The translations under genes and the position numbers were made by a program. The notes under the pieces were generated by a model. The model worked only from the letters and a program-made list of their open reading frames with translations. It was not told where the DNA came from and ran no database searches. Source: Hanleya hanleyi (taxonomy: Eukaryota > Mollusca > Polyplacophora > Lepidopleurida > Hanleyidae). From it: DNA of 64,000 nt. The stretch covers positions 1-64,000 of the forward strand of contig JAVTVY010025122.1 of NCBI GenBank assembly GCA_036873755.1, given 5' to 3'. Shown here piece by piece: positions 9,901-20,616 of the stretch (position 1 is the stretch's first letter; every line of letters begins with the position of its first letter).

Positions 9901-12142
9901 GTTCATACCACATTATTCTCCCATAGCGCACACCGCATTACTCTCCCATAGTTCATACCACATTATTCTCCCATAGCGCACACCGCATTACTCTCCCATA
10001 GTTCATACCACATTATTTTCCCATAGCTCACACCGCATTACTCTCCCATAGTTCATACCACATTATTCTCCCATAGCGCACACGACAATATTCCCCCATA
10101 GCTCACACCGCATTATTCTCCCATAGCTCACACCGCATTACTCTCCCATAGTTCATACCACATTATTCTCCCATAGCGCACACGACAATATTCCCCCATA
10201 GCTCACACCGCATTATTCTCCCATAGCTCACACGGCATTACTCTCCCATAGTTCATACCACAGTATTCTCCCATAGCGCACACGACAATATTTCCCCATA
10301 GCTCACACCGCATTATTCACCCATACTTTTCTCGAACACTGGAATAAAAATAGTCGATTTTCATGTCATGTTCTGTGGTTGGAGGGGGGGGGGAGGTATT
10401 GCAAACTAATCTAATAAACCACTATAATTTATATATTCAACTTAAACAGCAGAAGCGAACACCGCCGTTACTCCGGTAGATCTATATGGCACGTGCTCGG
10501 TGTCAACGCAGTGCCCAAGTAACTCCTCCTGTAAACCTAGGGGATGTGATGGGCACATCTGTTACTGTGATGTGGGATTCTATCCCAGTACTGACTTCAA
10601 ATCCTGTCTCAAAGGTATGGAACGCTAAAGAGGGGAAGACTCATGCTAAATAAGTTTCCACCACGTAATAGCAAGCGTCACATCCGACATTCAATATGCA
10701 TACGTCGTCCATAAATTTTCGCCTCAATAAACAAAATACCTATTTAGCATCAACTCCAAATGTGTATGAAATAAAAGTAATCAAAGCCCAACATGGTCTC
10801 CTACAAGGGAGTAGTGGTCTACGGTTTTCATTGATGTCAGCAAGACAGGATATCATGCCGATTGAGGGGAGGGGGGGGGGGGGCGTACAAGAAAATGGAG
10901 AACGCAATATTGTTGCTCCATAATTGAAATGGATTTTTTGTCCATTCAACTGACAACGTTGGGAGAGAAGGTTTCATTATTCAACCATATTCCATTGCAA
11001 TAATTTTAACCAGTGAACCCGGTCGTATAGACGCCTACGTTTGTTGATTTGAAGCATTCACCACATTATTAATATTCGTTTTTTTCATGTTGTAGCTGTT
11101 TACATTAACGACACATGCGGACCAAGCATAGGACAATGCGCCGGCCTCTATACTATATGTGAAAGCGACGGATTATGCCATTGTAAAGGTGTAATGGTTC
11201 CATTCGCTGATGGCATACATTGTGCCCTTCCTGGATACGCGCTGTTGAATGGCACATGCTTCAATTCTACTGGTCCCAAATGCCAGTTTTTCTGGGAACA
11301 GCAATGTAGAGACAACAAGTGCGTGTGCTTCAACGGTTCCAGGCCTGCAACGGATGAAGAGCTTATTGCATATCCTGGTTATCCAATGCAGTGTAGATAT
11401 GAACACTATTCCTCACGTAAGCCGACACAAACACTTATCCGTCTTTGCCGCAGTTATTTCTTAGAAACTAGGCTGTAATCAACCGCGAATGCGTCACAGG
11501 TATGACTGAAATCAATCAACACCAAAAATAATTAGGCAGAAATGTCCGTTTTTACCGATTGATGCTATTTACTATAAGAATGAAAGATAAAAGCCATTGG
11601 TTCAAATGAAGCATGGCTATCTTCATTCACAATCCACGGCTTGCCTTCTGGATTATTGTTCATTAGAAATGGATCAAACTAGACTGGTTGCCTCCCCTGT
11701 ATATCCATACATTAGACCGGTTACGGCCGGCATCGTGTTTTTGTCACAATGATTTGTTCTGTTTGGATCTGGAATCATTCCCGCATTGTGGAATGTATAC
11801 TGTCAGAATAAACCCTCACCGATCCGCAGAATGAACGACCATGGTCCAATGACAGTCGACCTGAACTGTGATAAAGAATCAGGGCGCTGGAATTGTCAGC
11901 TAACAAAAATTGAATTCGAATTCCGTCCGTATCGGCTGCGAAAGGAATGCTGGCTGTAACCTGTTTACTGTATGGATATAACGGGCAGATAAGCAGTCTA
12001 AGGATCAAACATGCCATTTTTTGCATCAATTGTGGACATTTCGATTAACTCTGCACCGAGCTTGTTGTTAAGAAAAAATGTTTATATTTTCAGACGTGTG
12101 CAGCCAAGATAATTCCACCGTTGTCACAGCAGCAGCAAAAGC

Positions 12143-12173
<31 letters not shown>

Positions 12174-15100
12174 CAAAATTCAGCAACAACAGCCGCATAT
12201 ACAACCGCCATTGGACAGGTACCACTGTATGCGGCATGCTCAACGGATACACAGTGTCCAGAGAACTCATCTTGCAAACCTCGACAATGTGACAAGTTTA
12301 TCTGTTACTGTGATGTGGGATACTTCCCCAGTGCTGACACTACAGCCTGTCTCCATGGTATGTGATCAAACTGAAGAGAAGTCAACATAAATTGAAGTAA
12401 GGTGCCAGGAGCCGTGTGTTCATGTCAATTCAATATATCCACATGAACGTCTTGTCAGTCTTGTCGGTACGCCGGCATAGTTTACCACCGCCCTTTTTAT
12501 GTTGCGTTACTTTACACTTTACTTCCTTTGAAATCAGGTCGGAAAAAAATTTGTAAATATAAATGGGGGTTGAATTCAGCATTGCTGCAAGGCGTTTTGT
12601 CACAAACTTCACATTTTGTGACTAGTTACAGGTGTGACAAAAAGTTCTCCTTGAAAAATGAACCAAACATGCCAGAACGTCTCCCTAGAAACATGATATC
12701 CATAATACATCTGTACGCAATGTCTTGGCAAAAGGCGCCGTGAAGCGATCATTCCAACAATTACAACCATTATATGACGCAGTATGTGTTTTAAAGTACT
12801 GATATATTTTCACAAAGCTAGGTTCTATCGTGTCCATTAATATGCCTAATCATGAGCAATATGAAACAATGTAAAATATTTATATTCTATATTCTATAAC
12901 ATGGATTATTTTAGTGGCCTTTATCAACGACTCTTGTGCACCGAACATTGGACGGTGTGCCGGTTTGGGTACAATCTGTTCTGGGGACGGATTTTGTCGC
13001 TGCATTCATGGACTCCTTCAAACGACGGATGGCAAAAATTGCGCTCTTCCCGGACATACTCTGCTAAGCGGACCTTGTGGCAATACAGAAGGACAAACAT
13101 GTCAGCATTTCTGGGAGCAGGAATGTATTGATAACAGGTGTACATGCTTCAACGGTTCGCGTTCTGCCACCGACGAAGAACTGCTAGCGTTTGTTGGCAC
13201 GTTTCCGCAGTGTAGAAAAGAAACGTATTCATTGGGTAAGTAGCCGGAGCAGTACCATTTTGCGCTATGGCCTGTGACATAGGTATAGAAATAAAACTTT
13301 CGATAACAATCATGTGCGTCAGTAGGATTTTGCGTTATCGTCTGTGACAAGGCCAGAGAATAAAACTTCTGGTAACAAGCATGTGCGACAGTACCACTTC
13401 GCGTTACCGCCTATGACAAAGATGACACTTGAAACTTCTGGCAACACGCATGTGTGACAGTACTATTTTGCGTTCGCCAGAAATAAAAGAAAAAGTGTGA
13501 GAAAGTGTTTTGCTATCAATCAAACCAGGAAATTGATCGAATCTTGAATTATCCTTTCACGGAGAACTAACACAAACTGCAAACGATCGAAGTTATTGCA
13601 AATCATGCATGTTGTTGTGCCGGATGGAGAACCTCCTCGGAAACGGACGTATATATCATGTAAGGGTTCACACAGCGCGATTTTGCAGCCCACATGCCAA
13701 TAATAGCGCCATATAAATATCTATATATTATCGATGCGGTTTTCTTTATGGACTGGCAACTGATTATTGGATCTTATGACTGTTTGAAAACAATATATCC
13801 CCAGTATTCACAGCGTTAATGTGACCTAAATACAAAATACAAAAGACATGCTGATCATGTTTCATGCTGCCAAAATTAGGTAGCCTTCCGATGAAGGTAC
13901 TAGCAAAGATAAACACCGACAGGCTAAAGAAATCCACGCATGTGAAGCAAGCTTATCTGCATTGTCTCTAGTCCTCCGAGGCTGAAAAAATACATACTGT
14001 GATAAAATTGGATTGTTTTGTCTATGCATGGGTTGTGTCATATGCGGTTATTAAATTCCTTCTTGTCTGTAGATAACTTCTACGGTACATTGATGAGTGC
14101 AGACAAGATTGCCGAAGCACGATGTCTAGTCCATCCACTCAAAAATTAGATATTTATGCTACATTTAAAAACGATTATTTTCGGAACAATTCAGAGATAA
14201 TCAACCAGTCAGACATACTATACATTGGGCAATGTTCTAGCCAATGAAATCTAGCAAAATAAAATCCAGAGAGGCTCTCACATGAACTAGGCAATGAAAG
14301 GAATTGGAAGACTGTTCACCGCAAAAGGCATCCTCGAGAGCCAATATACCGATCGATCTATTGGGATCGATACACTGGCTTGGTTAGTTACCCATACGAG
14401 TTTTGGACATAAATAGATGAAGGGGTTTCCCCTGAATCAACCCAATCGGTGAACGCGCTAAGCTGGTTGATTAGGCCAATCCGCTGCGAGGTATGAGATG
14501 TGACAGGTTTCAATTTCATCGAGGGCCAAACTCCTTTGATGTCAAGCGGAAATCGATATCGAAATCAAAGCAAAAACCACAGGCTGGGGATATCGACATG
14601 CTAATTCAAAACAAGCGCGGGGGATGAAATGTACGAGATTGTATAATAGAGGCATCGAGTCAAGAACTCATTCGAATCATCAAAAATGTCCAGGTAAACC
14701 CTCTGCGAGGATTTAGGATTTACCTGGACTTGCAAAGATGCGCAAAAGGACGAGTTCTCACCTGATAGTAAGGTCTTCTTTGAACAAAAAGGTATTCCAA
14801 TAGTTGGCTTTGTCAATAATATTACAGTATAACAATACAAATTCTGCTGATTGTTAAGCTGGCTCAATGGCTCGGTTGTTTTCTAGATAAAACATGTCTT
14901 CACTTTGCTGTTCAAACAGCTCACATATCTGTATGTGCGTCAAAATTACACTATTTGAATTTCCAATAATATGTCGTTAAGGCGAATGAACAAGCACCTC
15001 TCAGTTTCACATATGTCGTTTGTCTTTACAATTAAAAAAACTTAATTTGAGCACATAAGAGATACAGGGTCTTTGTTGTTGGTTTCAGTGGTTTGCCATA

Positions 15101-18100
15101 AGACAATTATTTGGCAGGTGCACCTAGCAGTTTAGAAATTTTACTTCTTTGCTATTCATTCATCTTGTTGCCAACATACGGCAGATTCAACCATATTCTA
15201 GTGATATCATCCCAGACATATTTCGTTCTGTCTTTTTATCTCTTAGAGGTTAGAGTAAATTGCATGATCAGTTTCTGAGATAATGTTTGTAAAAGCAATT
15301 CCAGCTCAAGAACATCGATCTTTATTTTATTTTCATGGACAAAGAAATGTCGAAATATTGATCTGCATAAAGCTTTTGGTAATATTTTCGGAGTCATCTT
15401 GCTCCTGTGTTATGCCAACTTAATCTGTGGTTCCCAATACCTTACTTCTATTGTCATGAAACCTACAAAGCCTTAACCAATGTAAGAATTGTGCTCGTAC
15501 CAGCAAAATAAAATAATTCTATTGTGTGCAATGCAAGCCCGTACAAAATATTTTATAGCTAGTCAGATTATTGTCATGTATTAAAGGTTTAAATTTCTCC
15601 ATATGTATTAACTCGGATGAGTATTTATATTTTTGCGTACAAGATATCTGCAACGGGACGAATATAACAGAAACAACTACAAGGAAATCAATATCAACAG
15701 CTACACCACAGGATTCGATTCGGCCACAGACAACAACATCTCAGGCAACTACTCCACCACAGGCAATGACTATATCACAGGCAACAACTATGTCACGGGC
15801 AACAACTCCACGACAACCGACGACCACGCTATATACGACCACACCACATGCAGAGACTTCGCCACAGGCACAGACTACACCACACACAACAACTACACAA
15901 CAGGCAACGACTACACCACATGTGACGATTACATCACTGACAACGATTATACCACAGTCGACGGCTACACGGCAGACGACTTCGCCACGTGTAACGACCA
16001 CACCACAGATAACGAGTACACCACAGACAACGACTACACCACAGATAGCGACTACACCACAAGCAACGAGTATACCACAGGCAACAGCGACACTGTTGGC
16101 GACGACTACATCAAAGGTAACAGCTACACCACAGGTAACGACAACACCGGAGTTAATGACCACGCCAGATTTAACGACACCACGGGCGACGATTGCACCA
16201 CAGGCAACGACGACTACAGCACAGGTAACAACTACACCACAGGTAACGACTACACCGGAGGTAATGACCACACCAGAGTCAACGACACCACGGGCGACGA
16301 CTGCACCACAGGCAACGATGACTACAGCACAGGTAACGACTACAACACAGGTAAAGACTACAACGCTACAACCACAGTCAACGACACTACAGGCAACGAC
16401 GACTACAGCACAGGTAACGACTACAACACAGGTAAAGACTATAGCACTGGTAACGACCACACCACAGTCAACGACACAGGCGACGAGTGCACTACAGACA
16501 ACGACAGCGCCACAGGCAACAACTACATCTCAGGAAACGACTGCATCAAACAGAACGACGACATCACAGGTGCCGACAACTGAGCAGGAGATAATAATCT
16601 CACCGACAACGATTATTCCACAGACAAAGACTACAGTACAGGCAATAACAGACCCACCGGAAGCGACTACACAATCGTCAGATGGCACGACTACTGATAC
16701 GGGCATCGGAGAGACGGGAGAGCAAGATAGCTTTCCAGAAGGTTAGTGTTATTCTACATACTATACATAGACTGATCGACCGTTTTCAGTTGATAATGAA
16801 AACGACTCTATGCTGACTTTGTCCTTCAATTCATATTAATCGATTTCTTCTATCAGATCAATCGTGAATGCTCATATGTCCATCGAGAAACATATTTTCA
16901 GCTGCGAAAAACACGGCTCCTTCAAAGTGAGAAATAGGCGATTATTCGTGTCGTAAAATATACGTTGTTTTAATAATGCTGAACAGCGGATAATTTGGCA
17001 TGACGTGCTTCTGTGTATTCTCTGCTGCATATCTGCAGATTGATACAGGGAGAGGCATTAAATCAATATTATCGCACTCGCAATAAAAAGAAGCAAATAA
17101 TCTACGAGGAATAATAATAAAGGATTTTTTTGTGAGGCAGAGCTGATTGTATTTCCGTTAAAAATACAACTCTGTCATAGGCACATATAGCAGTTTCAAC
17201 AGTTTGCAATTGTAGTTCAAACCCGTATCAACCTCGTAAAAACTTCATCTTTTAATTCTAGTAAACTGATTTGTCTAATGCGTGTCGAGCTCTCGGCGTC
17301 CACGGACATGGACAACCGATTTGTAGGGTGATCCATAGCAACTGTGCCTTCTCATTCACCAAACGCTATATAGGCGACCTTCTCGCTGTGGATAATCGCT
17401 ATATAAATGACGCAGTGAAGGATATATATCCACCTTCACTGGATTTGAAGGAAACTACAGATAACCCTACAGGCACATCATATTTAGACCTAAATCTCTA
17501 TAAAAATGAAGCGGGCCTTCTCTCTCATCGACTGTATGACAAAAGAGATGATTACAATTTCGACATCGTAAACTATCCCTTTCTGGACAGTAATATTCCA
17601 GTATATGGCGTATACATATCACGCCTAGTAGCATTTGCTAGATCTGTGTTAAATGTGACGACTTTAATCAACGTCACAAAACATTGTTGCAGAAACTTAT
17701 AAAATAGGGTTACACCACCAAGCGCCTCCACTCAAAGTTTCTCAAATTTGGCGATACATATCGCATGCTGATAGCAAAATACGAGCGTAGCGTGCAAGAT
17801 CTATGGCGTTACGTTTCGTAACTTGTGTCTAATTCCGCGTAACCCGGGGCTAGGGGCCGTATGATCCCATGTACTTCAAGATCCTCATGGTACTCATATG
17901 AACAGTCACAATCAAAGCGTGACTGAGATACATCATTCTTAGATGACGACTTTACAACGAATATTATGGATTAAGAATACTGATCAGCGATACGGATTTG
18001 ATATTTTTGGAACATCATGATGTCTTGCCGGCATCATTGAAAACCGTTGACCGCTTCTCTCTTGCAGGAAACAAGCCTATGTTTATGTATACTATGATTG

Positions 18101-20616
18101 TCTTTTTGAATTTGGTGCTAAAACTGTTATATGGAATATGGAATAGGTCTTTAGGTTATGGACGCGGATATTCTCTAATGGACGACGGCTGAATTATGAA
18201 TGACGGACCAGACGCTTGTAATGCGACTTGAAGGATCAACGTTGATCGTACCATTCGATACGCACTCAAATTGAATATCACATGAAGCATATTCGACCAA
18301 GCAGAAACTTGTGAATTCTCTTGGAATTATGCTATTTATAATCCACAATAATCTACAGTGCATTTTCTCAATATGCTTCCTACATTTCGTTCGTTTCCAG
18401 AAATTGCTCTCCCATCCATAGCTGCAGGATTTCTCCTACTTTTGGCACTGGCATCTTTGGCTGTCTTTTTATGGAGACGAAGGTACGTTGGACATTCCCA
18501 AGTCTCAGTGCATATATACAAAAAAATTCCCTAATAAAATATGAATCTTGGATGGTGTATAATGCATGTACTGGTCTTGCCTGGGTTATGTGTTAACTCA
18601 TATTTGTGTACGATTTCATATGGGCCTCACATCCACAAGTAGCGACAGACAGGGAACTTGGTCAATTCAAATTTTCAAAAATAATTTGCTGACCTGAGGA
18701 GAAAATTGATTGAAAATCCAATCAATCATACAGGGTCAATTTTACCCAGACTCACATAAGATCCTGATTAGAATATTACGGTTGTTAGTCGATCGTGGAA
18801 TTTCAACCTCAGTCGTTTTTTTATAATGACAGAGGATGTGGAATGTCCATTCCATCGCAACAAAGAATGTGTTCAGCATTGCTCTGCTCCTGGACATTTC
18901 TCTCAGGGAAAGGCACCATGACTGCGGAAGGTCGCATTGATGGCTGCTACGGTTCTTACTCGGTCGTGGACTTTCAGCCAGAGCTGTTGTCATTTAACAC
19001 GACGTCGAGTGTTTATTCCCACTGAAGTCATGTTAATGAAGAATGTTTATTCTTACTAAAATCAGTCAGCACGGCAGACAAGATCATGTATCGCGACGCC
19101 AGATCTACAAAATCCGTCTTTTCAAAGATTGAGTCTATGCCTGTATGGTTGCTGTGTTTCGAAACGCAACGAGTCTGCACAATACAATAGAAACACTGTT
19201 TGGGCGTGTTTCCCGTCCCATCTAGGAGTCGATTCCCCCTCTCCCTTTCCCCGAAAAAATCGATATCAATTGTTTCACACCGTATTTGTGCGGCACCTCG
19301 AAAGAAGAAATCTGACATCGAATGAAACTGAAAGTGTACACCTTTCTTCAATGGTCTTCAATCAATCGGTCTGTTTAACATAAAACTTGGATGTTCTCCA
19401 CAGGTAAAAGTATTTAAAAGGATTTCGGGAGAAATCTGTCACGACCTTTACAAAACGTGAATTTGGTGCTATTGGACAGATGAACAGATAAAATCACAGA
19501 AGTTAATACCCCACTGTTTGGCATGTGAGTCTCTCGCCGAAATGTGGCGACAAACCTGTTTAATGGGGCTTTCATTGGCTGGGGGTGATAAAGCGATATT
19601 TTATATACCTTTTCGTGAATGACATCTTCACCACGAGATACATTGCAATTGACCTCATGTCTGTGCTGGATTGGGGTCTTTGTGGTTATAACAGTGGACA
19701 TGCAATTATCACTAACCGCGAACGCAATGTCAAATCACACTAGAATCACTAAAAAACAGTAAAACCCACTCAGGTCTACTAATAAAGTGAATGTTTCGTG
19801 TTACATGCAACAATGTATCACTACGCATCATATGCCGGTTTGCTGAAACCAATCTCCTGGCCTAGCTATTCCATGTAATGAAATTGTATTATTAAATGCT
19901 ACTGCCATAGTTTTCGTACATTGGCTGGTATTGCTACGGGACCACACTACGATGGTCTGATGACTACAGAGCGTCCGTTTCTTAAACGGTATGTCTTGGG
20001 AGAGAGAGAGAATTAAGGTTTAACGTCGCATTCAGCAATATTTCAGCTATATAGCGAGTATGTCTTGGGACCGATCAGGGATCGAGTCAGCAAAGACTAA
20101 AAAGTGGAACGTGTTGCTTCCTCGTTTGGCGCTCTGTAGTAAGATGATACATTAAAGTCCGGTTGACCCAGTGTCGGGGAGAATGTGACTGGACAGAGTA
20201 GCATGACTGCATATGGCAAAGAGATTCATTGGGGCACAATTACAAGTAAGTAGGCAACGCCGCGATGTGATCTATTAACTCTCGCTTACGGACTTACTCA
20301 CTCGCCCGCTGACTCACTTACTCGAACGTTGTTTCGCATATCATTGTCTTGGTTTCTTTGCATTCAAGTAATGCTTATATTGCTATAACTATATTTATAT
20401 ATATATATATTTATATTGTTTTCATTACAAATATTCACTTTCAGAATATTGTCCAAATATCTCTCAGAGAGTAAGTCAGAGACTGTGGTATCCACCAAAG
20501 ATGAAAGCCTCATAATACCGCCAGGCCCCCGTATTTGGCATGAAGGACATTTCAGGGGTGATCTTAACTGGGACTCTTTAGCCGAAGATGAAGCTGTTTA
20601 CGTGAACCAACTTTAA
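3912..20616 (+). CDS. Receptor-like gene: signal peptide, EB/EGF-like modules, mucin stalk, TM, YVNQ tail (8 exons)
   Basis: The spliced reading uses exons 3912-3966, 10450-10614, 11096-11416, 12094-12357, 12915-13235, 15644-16741, 18401-18482 and 20445-20616. The sum is 2,478 nt, exactly 826 codons with the stop. Every internal junction up to exon 7 is phase 1, as is usual for shuffled extracellular modules, and each has AG/GT signals. Order: signal peptide (~1-18), EB-like module (~19-73), twelve-Cys double module (~74-180), Thr run plus EB-like module (~181-268), twelve-Cys double module (~269-375), Thr/Pro mucin (~376-741), one membrane helix, RRR stop-transfer, and a ~58-residue tail ending YVNQL. 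It is inferred to act at the cell surface; the ligand is unknown. MEGF/scavenger-type receptors are the nearest familiar architecture, but I assign no orthologue. Intron 1 could hide further exons. Confidence 0.85.
4018..4757 (+). repeat. Three tandem copies of a 246-bp repeat in intron 1
   Basis: Units start at 4018, 4264 and 4510, each with GTATACT followed by TTATT. Copies two and three differ at only a few positions; copy one is more diverged. The third copy ends by running into the unique flank CGTCGTAACGTGATTTATT. A similar flank (CGTCGTAACGTGATTCATT) recurs at about 9487, before the third minisatellite block. Minus-strand ORFs of 60-76 codons in each unit are by-products. Confidence 0.9.
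4780..7030 (+). repeat. 2,251-bp block, copy 1: 25-bp minisatellite with flanks
   Basis: The block opens with a unique ~70-bp leader, then has about 80 variants of a 25-bp unit (core GCTCACACCGCATTATTCTC) from ~4850 to ~6930. It ends in a ~100-bp tail with ATGGGGGTGGGGTGGACAG. Units vary by substitutions and a few indels, so the array is old, yet the block is repeated exactly 2,251 bp later. Confidence 0.95.
7031..9281 (+). repeat. 2,251-bp block, copy 2
   Basis: Wherever I compared it with copy 1, base by base over leader, array irregularities and tail, it is identical with a constant 2,251-bp offset. The irregular units (for example the shortened CACCGCCCCTTAGC and the TTTTTTTT variant) recur at the same places. 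It continues into the broken exon at 9293, which copy 1 lacks. Confidence 0.95.
9293..9426 (+). pseudogene. Broken duplicate of the first EB-like exon
   Basis: The frame reads ...ANTTTTSVALYGTC, then SVSTQCPSNSSCTPGGCDG, and closely matches exon 2 (10450-10614) up to the fifth cysteine. After that, exon 2 continues HICYCDVGFYP, whereas this copy reads SMRK and meets GTAAAT. The acceptor leaves a different phase from exon 2 (one spare base, not two). Half the module, with three cysteines, is missing, so inclusion would break both fold and frame. The most likely reading is a truncated tandem copy. Confidence 0.7.
9596..10326 (+). repeat. Third 25-bp minisatellite block with higher-order structure
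   Basis: It uses the same 25-bp unit as the 2,251-bp block but a different mix of variants. They form a recurring order (GCTCACACCGCATTA, then GTTCATACCACATTA, then GCGCACACGACAATA) that repeats as a 75- to 125-bp higher-order unit. It is followed by a diverged version of the block tail and then directly by exon 2. Confidence 0.85.
10450..10614 (+). CDS. Exon 2: first EB/EGF-like module
   Basis: The exon is phase 1 to phase 1, 55 codons. Seven cysteines lie in a C-x5-C-x5-C-x4-C-x4-C-x-C-x12-C type pattern ending CYCDVGFYPSTDFKSCLK, with an N-S-S glycosylation sequon. The acceptor is AAACAG and the donor GGTATG. It is strikingly similar to the second half of exon 4 and to the broken exon at 9293. 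Confidence 0.85.
10676..10862 (-). repeat. Old copy of the dispersed PLE 3'-end family (intron 2)
   Basis: On the minus strand it shares the order of blocks seen in the younger copies at 26529, 31690, 42877 and 43374: the GTCGTCCAT block, the TCCAAATGTGT block, the repeat of AGAG..GTC..TTTTCA.TGATG, and the GACAGGATATCATG block. It is closest to the versions at 33425 and 61985, which suggests an older subfamily. Confidence 0.55.
11096..11416 (+). CDS. Exon 3: twelve-cysteine double module
   Basis: The exon has 107 codons, phase 1-1. Twelve cysteines fall into two six-cysteine halves. The first half starts NDTCGPSIGQCAGL and the second includes CQFFWEQQCRDNKCVCFNG, then PATDEELIAYPG and a final QC. 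Sequons N-D-T, N-G-T, N-S-T and N-G-S are present. The acceptor is TTGTAG and the donor CGTAAG. Its twin is exon 5. Confidence 0.88.
12094..12357 (+). CDS. Exon 4: Thr run plus second EB/EGF-like module
   Basis: The exon has 88 codons, phase 1-1. After DVCSQDNSTVV comes an (ACA)n microsatellite coding ten threonines at about 12147-12176, a likely O-glycosylated linker of variable length. It is followed by CSTDTQCPENSSCKPRQC and CYCDVGYFPSADTTACLHG, close to exon 2. The acceptor is TTTTCAG and the donor GGTATG. Confidence 0.88.
12915..13235 (+). CDS. Exon 5: second twelve-cysteine double module
   Basis: It is the same length (321 nt) and phase as exon 3 and has the same twelve cysteines, opening NDSCAPNIGRCAGL and ending SRSATDEELLAFVG..QC. 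Exons 2-3 and 4-5 are therefore a duplicated pair. The acceptor is TTTTAG and the donor GGTAAG. Confidence 0.88.
13236..15643 (+). other. Intron 5, no gene recognised
   Basis: The first 220 bp contain four or five loosely repeated phrases (GCGTTA/GCGCTATGGCCTGTGACA, then AAACTT.TGGTAACA.GCATGTG.GACAGTA), a diverged ~60-bp tandem repeat at 13255-13480. The rest is AT-rich and I see no coding or mobile-element signal. A minus-strand 88-codon ORF at 14601 has no support. Confidence 0.5.
15644..16741 (+). CDS. Exon 6: 366-residue Thr/Pro mucin-like stalk
   Basis: The exon opens DICNGTNITETTT after a TACAAG acceptor and ends ..FPEG at a GGTTAGT donor. The bulk is an imperfect 8-residue repeat of the type TTTPQATT, with Thr over a third of residues, plus Pro, Gln, Ala and Val. 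An ~80-residue stretch is internally duplicated. This is a typical O-glycosylated extended stalk that holds the modules away from the membrane. Two other frames stay open over most of the exon because of the repeat, but only this one joins the neighbouring exons in phase. Confidence 0.88.
17345..18222 (+). mobile_element. 5'-truncated Penelope-like element in intron 6
   Basis: It carries the C-terminal part of the PLE reverse transcriptase from FTKRYIGDLLAV onward, then DLKETTDNPTGTSYLDLNL, LYDKRDDYNFDIVNYPF and, in broken frame, the downstream HSKFLKFGDTYRM and YERSVQDLW. The catalytic Y-I-D-D is Y-I-G-D here (GGC at 17373-17375), and there are frame breaks, so the copy is dead. After the RT stop comes the ~400-bp non-coding 3' region that ends GACGCTTGTAAT, the common terminus of the family in this window. 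Confidence 0.85.
18401..18482 (+). CDS. Exon 7: transmembrane helix
   Basis: The exon starts in phase 1 after TTTCCAG and ends in phase 2 at GTACGT. It encodes IALPSI and then AAGFLLLLALASLAVFLW, followed by arginines. The ~20-residue hydrophobic span with a basic flank fits a type I single-pass anchor. It lies directly after the mucin stalk, as expected. Confidence 0.85.
19995..20115 (-). mobile_element. tRNA-derived SINE with the common LINE-type tail
   Basis: On the minus strand a B-box-like GACTCGATCCC (near 20090) is followed by GCTGAAATATTGCTGAATGC and GACGTTAAACC, then (CT)n. The tail is nearly identical to the 3' end of the LINE fragment at 36460-36530, as expected of a SINE mobilised by that LINE. 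Confidence 0.6.
20445..20616 (+). CDS. Exon 8: cytoplasmic tail with C-terminal YVNQL
   Basis: The acceptor TTTCAG completes an Arg codon, then ILSKYLSESKSETVVSTKD..., IIPPGPRIWHEGHF and DSLAEDEAVYVNQL-stop. The tail is Ser/Thr/Glu-rich with a PPGP segment. Tyr in V-Y-V-N-Q matches the pY-x-N consensus bound by Grb2-type SH2 domains, preceded by acidic residues as kinase sites often are. No canonical polyadenylation signal was seen in the next 150 bp. Confidence 0.85.

Noticed and set aside
4850..10326. CRISPR-like appearance of ~25-bp repeats
   Set aside because: Units are contiguous with no unique spacers and drift gradually; the setting is an animal intron. It is a minisatellite.
15633..16583. 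316-codon + ORF and 239-codon minus ORF over the mucin exon
   Set aside because: Both are by-products of the Thr/Pro codon repeat; only the third frame joins the flanking exons in phase.
18001..18222. Small membrane proteins starting MIFLEHHDVLPASLKT (also at 42840 and 44436)
   Set aside because: This frame recurs in every copy of the PLE 3' region, on whichever strand the copy lies, and is broken in most. It is non-coding 3' sequence of the element as far as I can tell.
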